Below are positions 26,689 through 34,747 of a stretch of 64,000 nucleotides of DNA, in pieces. The translations under genes and the position numbers were made by a program. Each line of letters begins with the position of its first letter. The first letter of the stretch is position 1. The DNA lies in assembly GCA_964535215.1 (NCBI GenBank), contig CAZHST010000012.1, positions 15,016 to 79,015 on the forward strand, given 5' to 3'. The notes below the pieces were generated by a model that made no database searches, was not told the origin of the DNA, and was given only the letters and a program-made list of their open reading frames with translations. This DNA comes from JACQHM01 sp964535215. GTDB lineage: Bacteria > Methylomirabilota > Methylomirabilia > Methylomirabilales > JACQHM01.

Positions 26689-26742
26689 AGGCGAGGCCGC
26701 GTCCCGCGTTCCTGATCCGCCTGACCTTCCGGGTGTTCGCCT

Positions 26743-29157
26743 CTACGGGGTGGAGGGGAGGGGGTGTAACAGGAGGACCGAACCTTCTTTGAGGGCCTCC
26801 TCCTTGGAGAGGAGGCGCATCGGGAGGTAGCGGCCCTGGCGCCAGAGGGGGATCTGGTCGGCGTAGTGGATCGAGCGGGGATCACCCGAGGCCCCTCCGG
26901 CCACGATCCAGAGGGACCGGTTCGGATCATCCAGGTCAATGAGCTGCCGGTACGACGGACCGACCATGACTTCAAAGGACTCTGCCAGGAAGAAGGCAGC
27001 CAGGTTGGGCGTCATCCCATCCCCGGGGTGGGGGAACGGTCCGCGGTTCAACTGGAAGAGCCGATCCAGGAACCGGGAGAGACGATCCCTTCCGCGGCTC
27101 AGGGGATGGCGGAGGGTGAGGGGGTGGATCATCCCCCACTGCCACCGGGACCGATCCTTGCCTACCCTCCGCTCGAGCTCTTCTATGGCCTTTCTCAGGG
27201 CCCCTTCGATGACCCGGACCGGCTCCTCCCCGAAGAAGTCTCGATCCTTCTGGACAAGGATCGTATCGGCCGCCGAGACGGGGATGTGAAAGATCGAGAA
27301 ATACCGCTCGAAGAGGCCGGGGTCAAGGCGGTCCAGTTTCTCTTTGAACAAGCCGTCGAGGAGGCTCCGGTAGAAGACATGGAAGAGGGCGGCTTCCTGG
27401 CTCTCGGCCTCCTGTCGGCGATCCCAGCGGACCAGCCGCTCGGCCACCTCCTTGACCTCTCCCTGGAAGGCGTGGAGGTACGGGGTGAGGAGGGCCTCGA
27501 CCAGGAGATCGGCCTGGAGGGAGCAGAGGTCCCCTTGAATCGCCGCCAGGTCTTCAAGGCGGTGCCTCTGCTTCTCCTGGAGGAGCTGGCGGATCCGGGC
27601 CGACCGGTATGGCGGCTCGAACAGGTGGCCTTCGAAGCCCGGGGCGATCTTCTCGTTGGCCGTGGCCAGGAACCCCTCGGGGGGGTTGATCGCCTTCGGA
27701 AGCTCCTCAAACGAGAGGCGCCCCTGCCACTCGTGCTCACCCGAGGATCCGTCCATCGGGACAAAGCCATCCCCTGCCTTCGCCCGCCGGGGGATCCAGC
27801 CGGCGAGGAAGTAGGCGATGTTTCCCTCCCGGTCCGCGTAGACGACGTTCTGAGGGGGAGCGGCGAAGAGACGGAGGGCCTCTTGAAACTCTTCCAGGTT
27901 CCTTGCCCGGTTCATCTGTAAGAGGGCATCCAGGCCCTGGGAGGGCTCGAACCCCGTCCACCGTAACGACAGGGCCTTTCCCGTCTGGGGCGGGGTGAGG
28001 ACATCGGAGATCACCGGGCACCAGACCCCACCGTGGTCCACGTATCGGAGGGAAACGTCCCGGGGCCTCTCCTCCCCTCTGACCCGGATCTCTTCCACGA
28101 CGACCTTCATCGGCCGCCACCCATCGCTCGCCCGGTAGAGGTTGGGCTCTTGGGGATGGAGGGTCTCCACGTAGAGATCGGCATCGTCAATCATCCCGTT
28201 CGTCATCCCCCAGGCGACGGACGGGTTCATCCCGATCAGGACGGCGGGGATCCCCGGCATGGCCCCCCCGGCGACCCGGAACCCTCCCCCCTGGAGGACG
28301 ACCTGGTACCAGAGGGGCGGAAGGGCGAAGGGGAGGTGGGGATCGTTGGCGAGGATCGGCCTTCCCGTTGCCGATCGGCTCCCGGCCACGACGAAGCTGT
28401 TGCTCCCGAGGGCCGGGCCATCACCCCCGGCCCCCTGCCGGCTCGTCCGCTCGAGATCGAGGAGCTCCCTCGCCTTCCTTGAAAGGCCATCCCCGAGGAT
28501 GGAGGGGCCGGCCTCGGGAGAGAAGGGGAGAAGGCGCTTCAGGAGGGGGTCGTCGGCGAAGAGGCTGAGGGCCAGCTCGGTCTGGAGGGAGAGGGAGAGG
28601 GTCCAGCCCACCAGCTTCCCGACGGCCAGGGAATCCTCCGGCCTCCAGGGTTCTGGCTGATACCCCAGCAGCGCGCACTCGAGAGGGAGCTTCCCCTCCC
28701 TGCTCATCAACTCCAGGCAGGCGTTCACGCCGTCGGTGAACCCTTCCAGGATCTCCTTCGCCTCGTTCGAGAGGAGGGCCATCTCCTGCCCGGCAATTCG
28801 GCCAAAGCCCAAGGCCCTCCAGAAGAGATCGACTTCCGGGAGTCTGAGCCTCCGGAGCGGGTACGGTACTCCCTGAGACCCGACCGGTCGGTCGCCGATC
28901 AGCTCGGCGAGGCGTCCCAGGGCCACGCGTCGGTTCAGATCCATCTGGAAGAGCCGGTCCTCGGCCATGACGTAGCCCAAGCCGAAGAAGAGGTCTCGGG
29001 CGGTTTCCGCATAGATCCCTGGGATGCCATAAGGATCGCGGGTGATGAGGACCGGGCGGGAGAGGCCCTTCACCTGACGCGCCGCCCGGAGGGGGGGACG
29101 CCTCTTCCGCAGCAACGAAAGCAGGAGTCTTAAGCGGGCTTTGGTCACCGGCGACAT
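26743..29157 (-). CDS. Penicillin acylase-family N-terminal-nucleophile hydrolase
   Basis: The 804-residue precursor has the S45 family layout: an alpha chain with ITRDPYGIPGIYAETARDLFFGLGYVMAEDRLFQMDLNRR condensed from residues ~38-77, and a beta chain that would begin at Ser252 in GSNSFVVAG after self-cleavage. NDPHLPFALPPLWYQVVL follows. Family members cut amide bonds of beta-lactams, acyl-homoserine lactones or cyclic lipopeptides. The substrate cannot be told here. No convincing signal peptide is seen, although most relatives are periplasmic. It starts 2 bases after the TonB-like gene. Confidence 0.88.
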   Translation of the reverse strand: MSPVTKARLRLLLSLLRKRRPPLRAARQVKGLSRPVLITRDPYGIPGIYAETARDLFFGLGYVMAEDRLFQMDLNRRVALGRLAELIGDRPVGSQGVPYPLRRLRLPEVDLFWRALGFGRIAGQEMALLSNEAKEILEGFTDGVNACLELMSREGKLPLECALLGYQPEPWRPEDSLAVGKLVGWTLSLSLQTELALSLFADDPLLKRLLPFSPEAGPSILGDGLSRKARELLDLERTSRQGAGGDGPALGSNSFVVAGSRSATGRPILANDPHLPFALPPLWYQVVLQGGGFRVAGGAMPGIPAVLIGMNPSVAWGMTNGMIDDADLYVETLHPQEPNLYRASDGWRPMKVVVEEIRVRGEERPRDVSLRYVDHGGVWCPVISDVLTPPQTGKALSLRWTGFEPSQGLDALLQMNRARNLEEFQEALRLFAAPPQNVVYADREGNIAYFLAGWIPRRAKAGDGFVPMDGSSGEHEWQGRLSFEELPKAINPPEGFLATANEKIAPGFEGHLFEPPYRSARIRQLLQEKQRHRLEDLAAIQGDLCSLQADLLVEALLTPYLHAFQGEVKEVAERLVRWDRRQEAESQEAALFHVFYRSLLDGLFKEKLDRLDPGLFERYFSIFHIPVSAADTILVQKDRDFFGEEPVRVIEGALRKAIEELERRVGKDRSRWQWGMIHPLTLRHPLSRGRDRLSRFLDRLFQLNRGPFPHPGDGMTPNLAAFFLAESFEVMVGPSYRQLIDLDDPNRSLWIVAGGASGDPRSIHYADQIPLWRQGRYLPMRLLSKEEALKEGSVLLLHPLPSTP

Positions 29158-29159
29158 GG

Positions 29160-29864
29160 TTAGGGCCCCCCTTTCTGCGGGACCGGGCTGTGGTAATAAA
29201 GGAAGGAAGCCGTGATGTGGAGCCGATCCAGGTCTATCTGCTTCGGGAAAGGGGCGTAAGGGGCTGCCTGTTGAATCGCTCGAAGGGCCGCCTCATCCAG
29301 GATCGAAGAGCCGGAGGTCTTGACCAGGTCCAGGCGGCTTAAGCGGCCATCGTTTAAGATGGTGAACCCGACCAGGAGTTCCCCGGTCACGCCCCGGGCC
29401 CTGGCCTCGGCGGGATACCCCCAGAGCCTTTCAATCTTCCTCCTGACAGAGGCCAGGTACGGGGCATAGGGGAAAGAGGGGCTTTCCAGCGAGATGGTCC
29501 GCTCCCTGGCCGGGCCGCCTTCCCCCAGATCAAGGGGCCCCGCCTGGACCCCTGGGGGCTTTCGGGGAGCGGCCGGGTTGGAGGGAGAGGCCTTTACCCT
29601 TCCGGGAGATGGGGCCAATCCCTGGAGCTCCGAAGGATCCTGAGCGGGGCTGCTGAAGGCGGAGGCCGCCGGGGCCGTGGAGAGTTGCCCCCCCCTCGGC
29701 CAGGGCTCATCGGGCACCCTCACGAGGATCAGCTCCTCGCCGGGTGGCTCTAAACGGTCGCTGGCTTGGAAAAAGATCGGGGAGAAGAGGGGAGACAGGA
29801 GGAGGAGGTGAAGGAAAAGGGAAAGGCCGAGGAACCTTAGCAATCGCGAACCTCTGATCTCCAT
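29160..29864 (-). CDS. TonB-family protein
   Basis: The 234-residue protein has an N-terminal membrane anchor (FLGLSLFLHLLLLSPLF, about 11-27), a Pro/Ser/Ala-rich periplasmic spacer (about 45-125), and a C-terminal TonB domain with YPAEARARGVTGELLVGFTILNDGRLSRLDLVKTSGSSILDEAALRAIQQAAPYAPFP condensed over residues ~154-215. TonB passes proton-motive energy to outer-membrane receptors. ExbB and ExbD are not in the window. It shares its terminal domain type with the short TonB-domain protein next to btuB. Confidence 0.85.
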   Translation of the reverse strand: MEIRGSRLLRFLGLSLFLHLLLLSPLFSPIFFQASDRLEPPGEELILVRVPDEPWPRGGQLSTAPAASAFSSPAQDPSELQGLAPSPGRVKASPSNPAAPRKPPGVQAGPLDLGEGGPARERTISLESPSFPYAPYLASVRRKIERLWGYPAEARARGVTGELLVGFTILNDGRLSRLDLVKTSGSSILDEAALRAIQQAAPYAPFPKQIDLDRLHITASFLYYHSPVPQKGGP

Positions 29865-29970
29865 CCTGTCCTCACCATGAAAGTTGTCGGAGAACTATTA
29901 TACGCCTTGACCCGGCTTTCGACAAGGGATTCACCGGGAACGGGGTCGACCGGGTAGCCGTGGGGACCCC

Positions 29971-31272
29971 TTACAGGGTTTGAGGCCGGTGCCGGTAGGC
30001 CTGGACGGCCTCCCTCCCTTCCTGCTCCCTGATCCCGAACATCCCGAGGAAGCCGAGGAGGAAGAAGCCGGTCGTCACCAGGATGGCGATCCGCTGGGAG
30101 CCTGTCCAGCTTGAGAGGGTGCCGAAGGTGAGGGGGCCTATGGCGGAGGAGAGCTTCCAGAAGAGACCCCAGAAGCCGAAGAACTCGGCACTCTTCTCCG
30201 GTGGGGAGAAGAGGCCGACCAGGGCCCTGGCCGACGACTGGGATGATCCGATGGCCACCCCGGCCAGGTTCCCGAGGACCAGGAAGAAGGGTTTGGACAC
30301 GCTGACGGCGGCCCCGACGGTGACGACGATCCACAGAAGGAGGGTTAGCATGATCGTCCGCTTGGCCCCGATCCGATCCTGGACGAAGCCGAAGAGGAAC
30401 GCCCCTGATGCGCTGGAGAGCTGCACGACGAGGAAAAAGAGGGAGAGCTCAACGGCGGTGAAGCCCACCTGCTTTTCGGCAAAGATGGAGGCGAAGGCGA
30501 CGACGATGTTGATCCCGCTGCTGTAGATCAGAAAGACGACCAGGAACTTGGCCAGCTCCTTAAAGTCCTTCAGATGCTTAAGGGTCTCGGTCACCCTTCG
30601 GAAGCCGATGGTGAAGTAGGTCTCCCCCTTGGGAAGGGACTGGGGGGGGTTTCGCTCCTTGAGCCAGACAAAGGTAGGGATGGCCGAGGTCAGGAAGAAG
30701 AGGGCGGTCACCAGGCTGGTCATCCGCAGGCCGGTGGCGTTTGAGGAGGTGAAGCCGCCTTTCAGGAACGGATAGCAGAGGAGGAGGCTGAAGAGCCCCC
30801 CCATGTAGCCCCACGCCCAGCCGTACCCTGAGATCCTCCCCATCCGCTCGGGGGGTGCCAGCTCCGGGAGGAAGCTGGCGGTGAAGTTCTCCCCCATCGA
30901 GTAGGCGATGTTGGCGGCGATGAAGAGGAGGAGCCCCTTTGCCACCTCTCCGGCCGTGACCGTGCTGAGAAGTCCCGTGAAGAGGACACAGGTGAGGTAG
31001 GTCCCGAAGAGGAACTGCTTCTTGGCCCCGGAGAAATCAGCGACGGCCCCCACCACCGGCGCCGTAAGGAGGACGATTCCCTGGGAGAGGAAGATCCCCA
31101 AGGACCAGAGGAAGTCCGCGTCGGGTCGTCCCGCGGCCACCAGCTTGGTGAAATAGACGCTGTAGACGACGGTGACGATGACGGTGGTAAAGGAGGAGTT
31201 GGCAAAGTCGAACATGCACCAGCCAAAGATCTCCTTCCCGTCGGCCTTCCCGAACTCTACCCCGGACCTCAT
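29971..31272 (-). CDS. MFS transporter, UMF1 (Atg22-like) family
   Basis: The 433-residue protein has about 12 membrane segments. FGWCMFDFANSSFTTVIVTVVYSVYF at the N-terminus and APVVGAVADFSGAKK are typical of the UMF1 family, related to the yeast vacuolar effluxer Atg22. Substrates of bacterial members are mostly unknown. The start ATG overlaps the stop of the cobD-like remnant (ATGA), so it was probably once coupled to cobD. Whether it has a role in B12 or precursor transport is open. Confidence 0.85.
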   Translation of the reverse strand: MRSGVEFGKADGKEIFGWCMFDFANSSFTTVIVTVVYSVYFTKLVAAGRPDADFLWSLGIFLSQGIVLLTAPVVGAVADFSGAKKQFLFGTYLTCVLFTGLLSTVTAGEVAKGLLLFIAANIAYSMGENFTASFLPELAPPERMGRISGYGWAWGYMGGLFSLLLCYPFLKGGFTSSNATGLRMTSLVTALFFLTSAIPTFVWLKERNPPQSLPKGETYFTIGFRRVTETLKHLKDFKELAKFLVVFLIYSSGINIVVAFASIFAEKQVGFTAVELSLFFLVVQLSSASGAFLFGFVQDRIGAKRTIMLTLLLWIVVTVGAAVSVSKPFFLVLGNLAGVAIGSSQSSARALVGLFSPPEKSAEFFGFWGLFWKLSSAIGPLTFGTLSSWTGSQRIAILVTTGFFLLGFLGMFGIREQEGREAVQAYRHRPQTL

Positions 31273-31379
31273 CCCTCCTCCATCAGCTCCCGGACAGCCT
31301 CGACAAAGGCCTCGTTCTCTTCCGGGCGCCTCGTCGCGATCCTGACAAATATTTTATGACAGCCCGGCCAATGAGCCAT
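31269..31379 (-). pseudogene. cobD: Remnant of the cobD (threonine-phosphate decarboxylase) 3' end
   Basis: After the cobS stop, a 36-codon frame encodes a segment ending FVRIATRRPEENEAFVEAVRELMEE. This is the standard C-terminal end of CobD, similar to HisC: FxRVAVRxxEEN followed by xAL. Nothing upstream in the 17 bases to cobS encodes more of the protein. The stop overlaps the MFS start as an ATGA, as expected for the end of a former operon gene. CobD makes the aminopropanol linker of cobalamin. The remnant suggests a deletion that joined cobS to the last codons of cobD. The class (CobD or HisC paralogue) is inferred from the cob context. Confidence 0.6.
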
Positions 31380-31396
31380 CCGGCCCCCGTCGCCGG

Positions 31397-32131
31397 CTAC
31401 CCGCTCGAAGCGGCCACGAGGAGGGCGAGGGCTTCGACCACCTCGTTCATCGCCCCGTACACATCCCCGGAAAGGCCCGGGATCCGTTTCAGCGCAAAGC
31501 GCGCCATGGCGACGGTCCCAAGCCAGCCGGCCAACATGGCTATGAAACCGATCTCCCGGAGGGCGGCGACGGAAACGCCTAAGGTCGTTAGGCTGGCCAC
31601 GATGAAGGCGAAGCGAGAAACCCCCTCCTGAAAAACCCGTCCTGTTCCAGGTCCCTCTTTGTAGGGGTAGAGGGAGATCGCGTAGGCCATCCCCCACCGC
31701 CCTAGGGTTGGGGCGACCAGGAGGCTATACGGTTTGATGGACGGATTCAGACTGAGGAGGGCGCCGTATTTGACCAGGAGGAGACAGCAGGCTCCAGCGA
31801 CGCCGAAGGCTCCAGCCCTCGGGTCTTTCAAACGCTTCAGCCGACTCTCTGGATCACCCGGGCCAAAGAGGGCATCACAGGTATCAATGAGACCGTCTAA
31901 GTGGAGGGCTCCGGTCAAGACAACGGACATGACGATGAGCAGAGCATCCGCGGCCGCCCTCGGGAGGAGCCATACGAGGAGCCGATCAAGCCCCGCGAGG
32001 ATCAGGCCTAAGGTGAGTCCGACCATGGGGAAGTAGGCGAGGGAGCGGCCGAGGAGCCTGAGATCCGGTTTCCCCTTCGTGGGAACCGGAAGGATCGTCA
32101 GGAACCCTAACGCTGCCAAGAATCCTGCCAA
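31397..32131 (-). CDS. cobS: Adenosylcobinamide-GDP ribazoletransferase
   Basis: CobS is a membrane enzyme that joins alpha-ribazole to adenosylcobinamide-GDP, the last assembly step of adenosylcobalamin. The 244-residue protein has several membrane segments, the N-terminal LGFLTILPVP, and the catalytic GALHLDGLIDTCDALFGPGD segment. It follows cobT by 4 bases and is the last intact cob gene of the unit. Confidence 0.95.
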   Translation of the reverse strand: MAGFLAALGFLTILPVPTKGKPDLRLLGRSLAYFPMVGLTLGLILAGLDRLLVWLLPRAAADALLIVMSVVLTGALHLDGLIDTCDALFGPGDPESRLKRLKDPRAGAFGVAGACCLLLVKYGALLSLNPSIKPYSLLVAPTLGRWGMAYAISLYPYKEGPGTGRVFQEGVSRFAFIVASLTTLGVSVAALREIGFIAMLAGWLGTVAMARFALKRIPGLSGDVYGAMNEVVEALALLVAASSG

Positions 32132-32135
32132 AAAC

Positions 32136-33203
32136 CTATAGCCCCCTTGTTGAGACGCCGGCCTCCTCGAAGGTGGCCATCTCGCCGAAGAGCCTGACGG
32201 AGGCCTCCAGCAAGGCCATTGCCAACGCAGCCCCCGTCCCCTCCCCGAGCCCCATGGAGAGGTCCAGAAGAGGATCCAGGCCGATCCGTTCGATCAGGGG
32301 AAGATGGCCCGGCTCCGTCGAGCGGTGTGAGAGGATCAGGTAGTCCCTTACGGTGGGGCAAAGCGCACAGGCTACCGCGGCAGCCGCCGTGGCGATGAAG
32401 CCATCAACCAGGATCGGGCGGCGGGAGGCGGCTCCTCCGACGATCAAGCCGACAAGCCCGGCGATCTCCAGGCCTCCCACCTTGGCCAGGAGGTCCAAAG
32501 GATCGTGAGGGTCCGGCTGATTCACGGCCAGGGCCCTCTTCACCACTTGAACCTTTCTGGTCCAGGCCTCTTGACCCAGGCCTGTCCCGTAGCCCGTGAC
32601 TTCCTCAGCAGGCTTCCCGGTCAGGGCCGCGGCGATGGCGCTTGCCGGGGTCGTGTTGCCGATCCCCATCTCCCCGGTTCCCAGGGCATCTACGCCCTCC
32701 CGGGCAGCCTCCAGGGCGAGATTGATCCCGATGGCGATGGCGAGGGACGCCTCCTCCCGGCTCATGGCCGGCCCCTTTGTCATGTTCCCTGTCCCCCGCC
32801 GCACCTTCTGAACGATCAAGCCCTCGAGGGGACCAAAATCATGATCGACGCCGATGTCAACGACCCTCACCTCGGCCCCCACGAATCGGGCCAGGACATT
32901 GATCGCCGCCCCTCCCTTTAAGAAGTTCAGGACCATCTGCCGGGTGACCTCCTTGGGATAGGCACTCACCCCCTCCTCCACGACCCCGTGGTCTGCCGCA
33001 AAGACAAAGATCCGCTTCTTCCTGATCCGAGGGTCGAGATCCTCCCGGATCGCCACGGAGCGCCGGGCCAGCTCCTCCAGCCTCCCCAGGCTCCCCAGGG
33101 GTTTCGTCAAGCGGTCGATCCGGTTCTGGGCCGCCTTCAGGAACGCCTCCTTCACCGGCGCGATCCGTCCTAGCGTTTCCGCCAGTTGCTCCTCTGGTCT
33201 CAT
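32136..33203 (-). CDS. cobT: Nicotinate-nucleotide-dimethylbenzimidazole phosphoribosyltransferase
   Basis: CobT makes alpha-ribazole phosphate from dimethylbenzimidazole and nicotinate mononucleotide. The protein shows RIDRLTKPLGSLGRLEELA at its N-terminus, GEMGIGNTTPASAI in the middle and GMGLGEGTGAALAM, containing the catalytic glutamate, at the end. The ATG at 33203 is chosen because GGGAGGAG precedes it. An in-frame ATG at 33224 overlaps the cobU stop (ATGA) and is also plausible. No bluB or other dimethylbenzimidazole synthesis gene is in the window. Confidence 0.95.
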   Translation of the reverse strand: MRPEEQLAETLGRIAPVKEAFLKAAQNRIDRLTKPLGSLGRLEELARRSVAIREDLDPRIRKKRIFVFAADHGVVEEGVSAYPKEVTRQMVLNFLKGGAAINVLARFVGAEVRVVDIGVDHDFGPLEGLIVQKVRRGTGNMTKGPAMSREEASLAIAIGINLALEAAREGVDALGTGEMGIGNTTPASAIAAALTGKPAEEVTGYGTGLGQEAWTRKVQVVKRALAVNQPDPHDPLDLLAKVGGLEIAGLVGLIVGGAASRRPILVDGFIATAAAAVACALCPTVRDYLILSHRSTEPGHLPLIERIGLDPLLDLSMGLGEGTGAALAMALLEASVRLFGEMATFEEAGVSTRGL

Positions 33204-33220
33204 GGTTCTTGGCTCCTCCC

Positions 33221-33739
33221 TCATTTCAACCTGAGGGGAAGACCGGCAAACATGACGTAGACCTCCTCGGCCACCCGAGCCAGCTCACCGTTGGCGAGGC
33301 CGGTCAAGTCCCGGAAGAGACGGGCCGTAGGGTGCTCCGGGACAATCCCTAGCCCCACTTCGTTCGTCACCACGATGAGGGGGATCGGGAACCGGACCAC
33401 CCATTGGGCGAACCGTGTCACCTCTTGCTGGGCCCTTGTCCCATCGGGCTCTAGGCCCAGCAGGTTCGAAAGCCACAGGGTGAGGCAATCAAGGACGACG
33501 ACCCCGTACCGCCGCTCCAACCCTTCCAGGGCCTCGATGATCTTCAACGGTTCCTCGATGGTCTCCCAGGTGGGGGACCTGGTGCGGCGGTGCCGCTCGA
33601 TCCGCTCCGCCATCTCCTGATCCAGGGCTTGGGCGGTGGCGAGGAAGGCCCTTGGCTCCGGGTACCGTTCCCCTAAGGTTAACGCATAGGCGCTCTTCCC
33701 ACTCCTTGCCCCCCCGAGGATCAAGGAAAGGTGCCCCAT
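33221..33739 (-). CDS. cobU: Adenosylcobinamide kinase / guanylyltransferase
   Basis: CobU phosphorylates adenosylcobinamide and adds GMP. The 172-residue protein has the P-loop ILGGARSGKS (residues 7-16), the histidine in ERIERHRRTR (about residue 50) that is guanylylated in this family, and VVLDCLTLWLSNLL plus VTNEVGLGIVPEHPTAR. This is the classic bacterial CobU, not the archaeal CobY. Confidence 0.95.
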   Translation of the reverse strand: MGHLSLILGGARSGKSAYALTLGERYPEPRAFLATAQALDQEMAERIERHRRTRSPTWETIEEPLKIIEALEGLERRYGVVVLDCLTLWLSNLLGLEPDGTRAQQEVTRFAQWVVRFPIPLIVVTNEVGLGIVPEHPTARLFRDLTGLANGELARVAEEVYVMFAGLPLRLK

Positions 33740-33750
33740 GCTCCCTTCCT

Positions 33751-34299
33751 TTAAAATTCGATCCCCTTTTGGGCGGTAATTCCCTGATCAAAGGGATGCT
33801 TGATCTTCCGCATCTCCGTCACCAGATCGGCGAGCCCGATGACCTTGGGGTGAGCATTTCGGCCTGTGAGGATCACGTGCAGGTTTTCAGGCTTTGCTTT
33901 TAAGACCTCCACCACCTCGTCCACGTCCAGGTAACCGTAGTCGATGGCATAGTTGATCTCGTCCAGGATCACGATCTGATACCTTCCCGAGAGGATCTTT
34001 TCCTTACAGACCTCCCAGGCCTCGTGGGCCTTCTTGGTGTCCCGCTCCCGGCTCTTTGTCTCCCAGGTGAACCCTTCCCCCAGGGGGACGATCTCAATAA
34101 AATCTTTGAGCCGTTCGGCCGTCACCAGCTCCCCGTACTGGCGGTTCCCCTTGATGAACTGGCCCATGAAGATTCTGAATCCGCTTCCAATAGCCCGGAA
34201 GGCGATCCCAAGGGCGGCAGTGGTCTTTCCCTTTCCGTCCCCGGTGTGGACGATGATTAAGCCCTTCTTCCGCCCCTCCCGAATGCTCTTCTTCTCCAT
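33751..34299 (-). CDS. cobO: Cob(I)yrinic acid a,c-diamide adenosyltransferase
   Basis: CobO (CobA/BtuR type) attaches the 5'-deoxyadenosyl group to cobalt. The 182-residue protein has the modified P-loop HTGDGKGKTTAALG (about 18-31), RIFMGQFIKG and the VILDEINYAIDYGYL segment. It lets imported corrinoids enter the coenzyme form before CobU, CobT and CobS complete the nucleotide loop. Confidence 0.94.
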   Translation of the reverse strand: MEKKSIREGRKKGLIIVHTGDGKGKTTAALGIAFRAIGSGFRIFMGQFIKGNRQYGELVTAERLKDFIEIVPLGEGFTWETKSRERDTKKAHEAWEVCKEKILSGRYQIVILDEINYAIDYGYLDVDEVVEVLKAKPENLHVILTGRNAHPKVIGLADLVTEMRKIKHPFDQGITAQKGIEF

Positions 34300-34320
34300 C
34301 CTTACCCTCCATGAGCAGGG

Positions 34321-34737
34321 TTATTTGAGGCGGTAGGTGATCGGGAGCTGAAACTGGAGGACGGCGGGCCAATCCGCCACGATGGGGTAGGGGGCAGCCT
34401 GCTTGACGACCTGGATGGCCGCCTCGTCCAGGATCGGGGAGCCGGAGGAGCGGAGGACCCAAACCCCTTGAACGTGTCCGTCCGCCGACAGGGTGAATAA
34501 AAGCTCCACCGTCCCCTCGATCCCCCGCCTCCTCGCCTCGTTGGGGTAGAAGATCGTCCGCTCGATCCTCCTCCTGATGGCATCCAGAGCCGGATCCGCT
34601 GCATCGGTCCGGTTCCAGCCTCCAAAAGTCGAAGAGGTAGTCTCCTGGGCGTGCACCTCCCCCCCCGGACCCGGCGGGTACCAGAGGCCTGGGAGGTGGA
34701 GCAGGAGGCAAAGCCCCAACAGCCACACCGGTTTCAC
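34321..34737 (-). CDS. Short TonB-domain protein with a signal peptide
   Basis: The 138-residue protein has an N-terminal hydrophobic segment with a likely cleavage site (LLGLCLLLHLPGLW, then VHAQET near residue 31) and a TonB C-terminal domain (about 55-138: FYPNEARRRGIEGTVELLFTL, SSGSPILDEAAIQVV condensed). It lacks the long Pro-rich spacer needed to span the periplasm. It may be a free periplasmic TonB-like protein or, if the signal is not cleaved, a very short anchor. It sits 10 bases after btuB. Confidence 0.75.
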   Translation of the reverse strand: MKPVWLLGLCLLLHLPGLWYPPGPGGEVHAQETTSSTFGGWNRTDAADPALDAIRRRIERTIFYPNEARRRGIEGTVELLFTLSADGHVQGVWVLRSSGSPILDEAAIQVVKQAAPYPIVADWPAVLQFQLPITYRLK

Positions 34738-34747
34738 GGGTTCGCCT

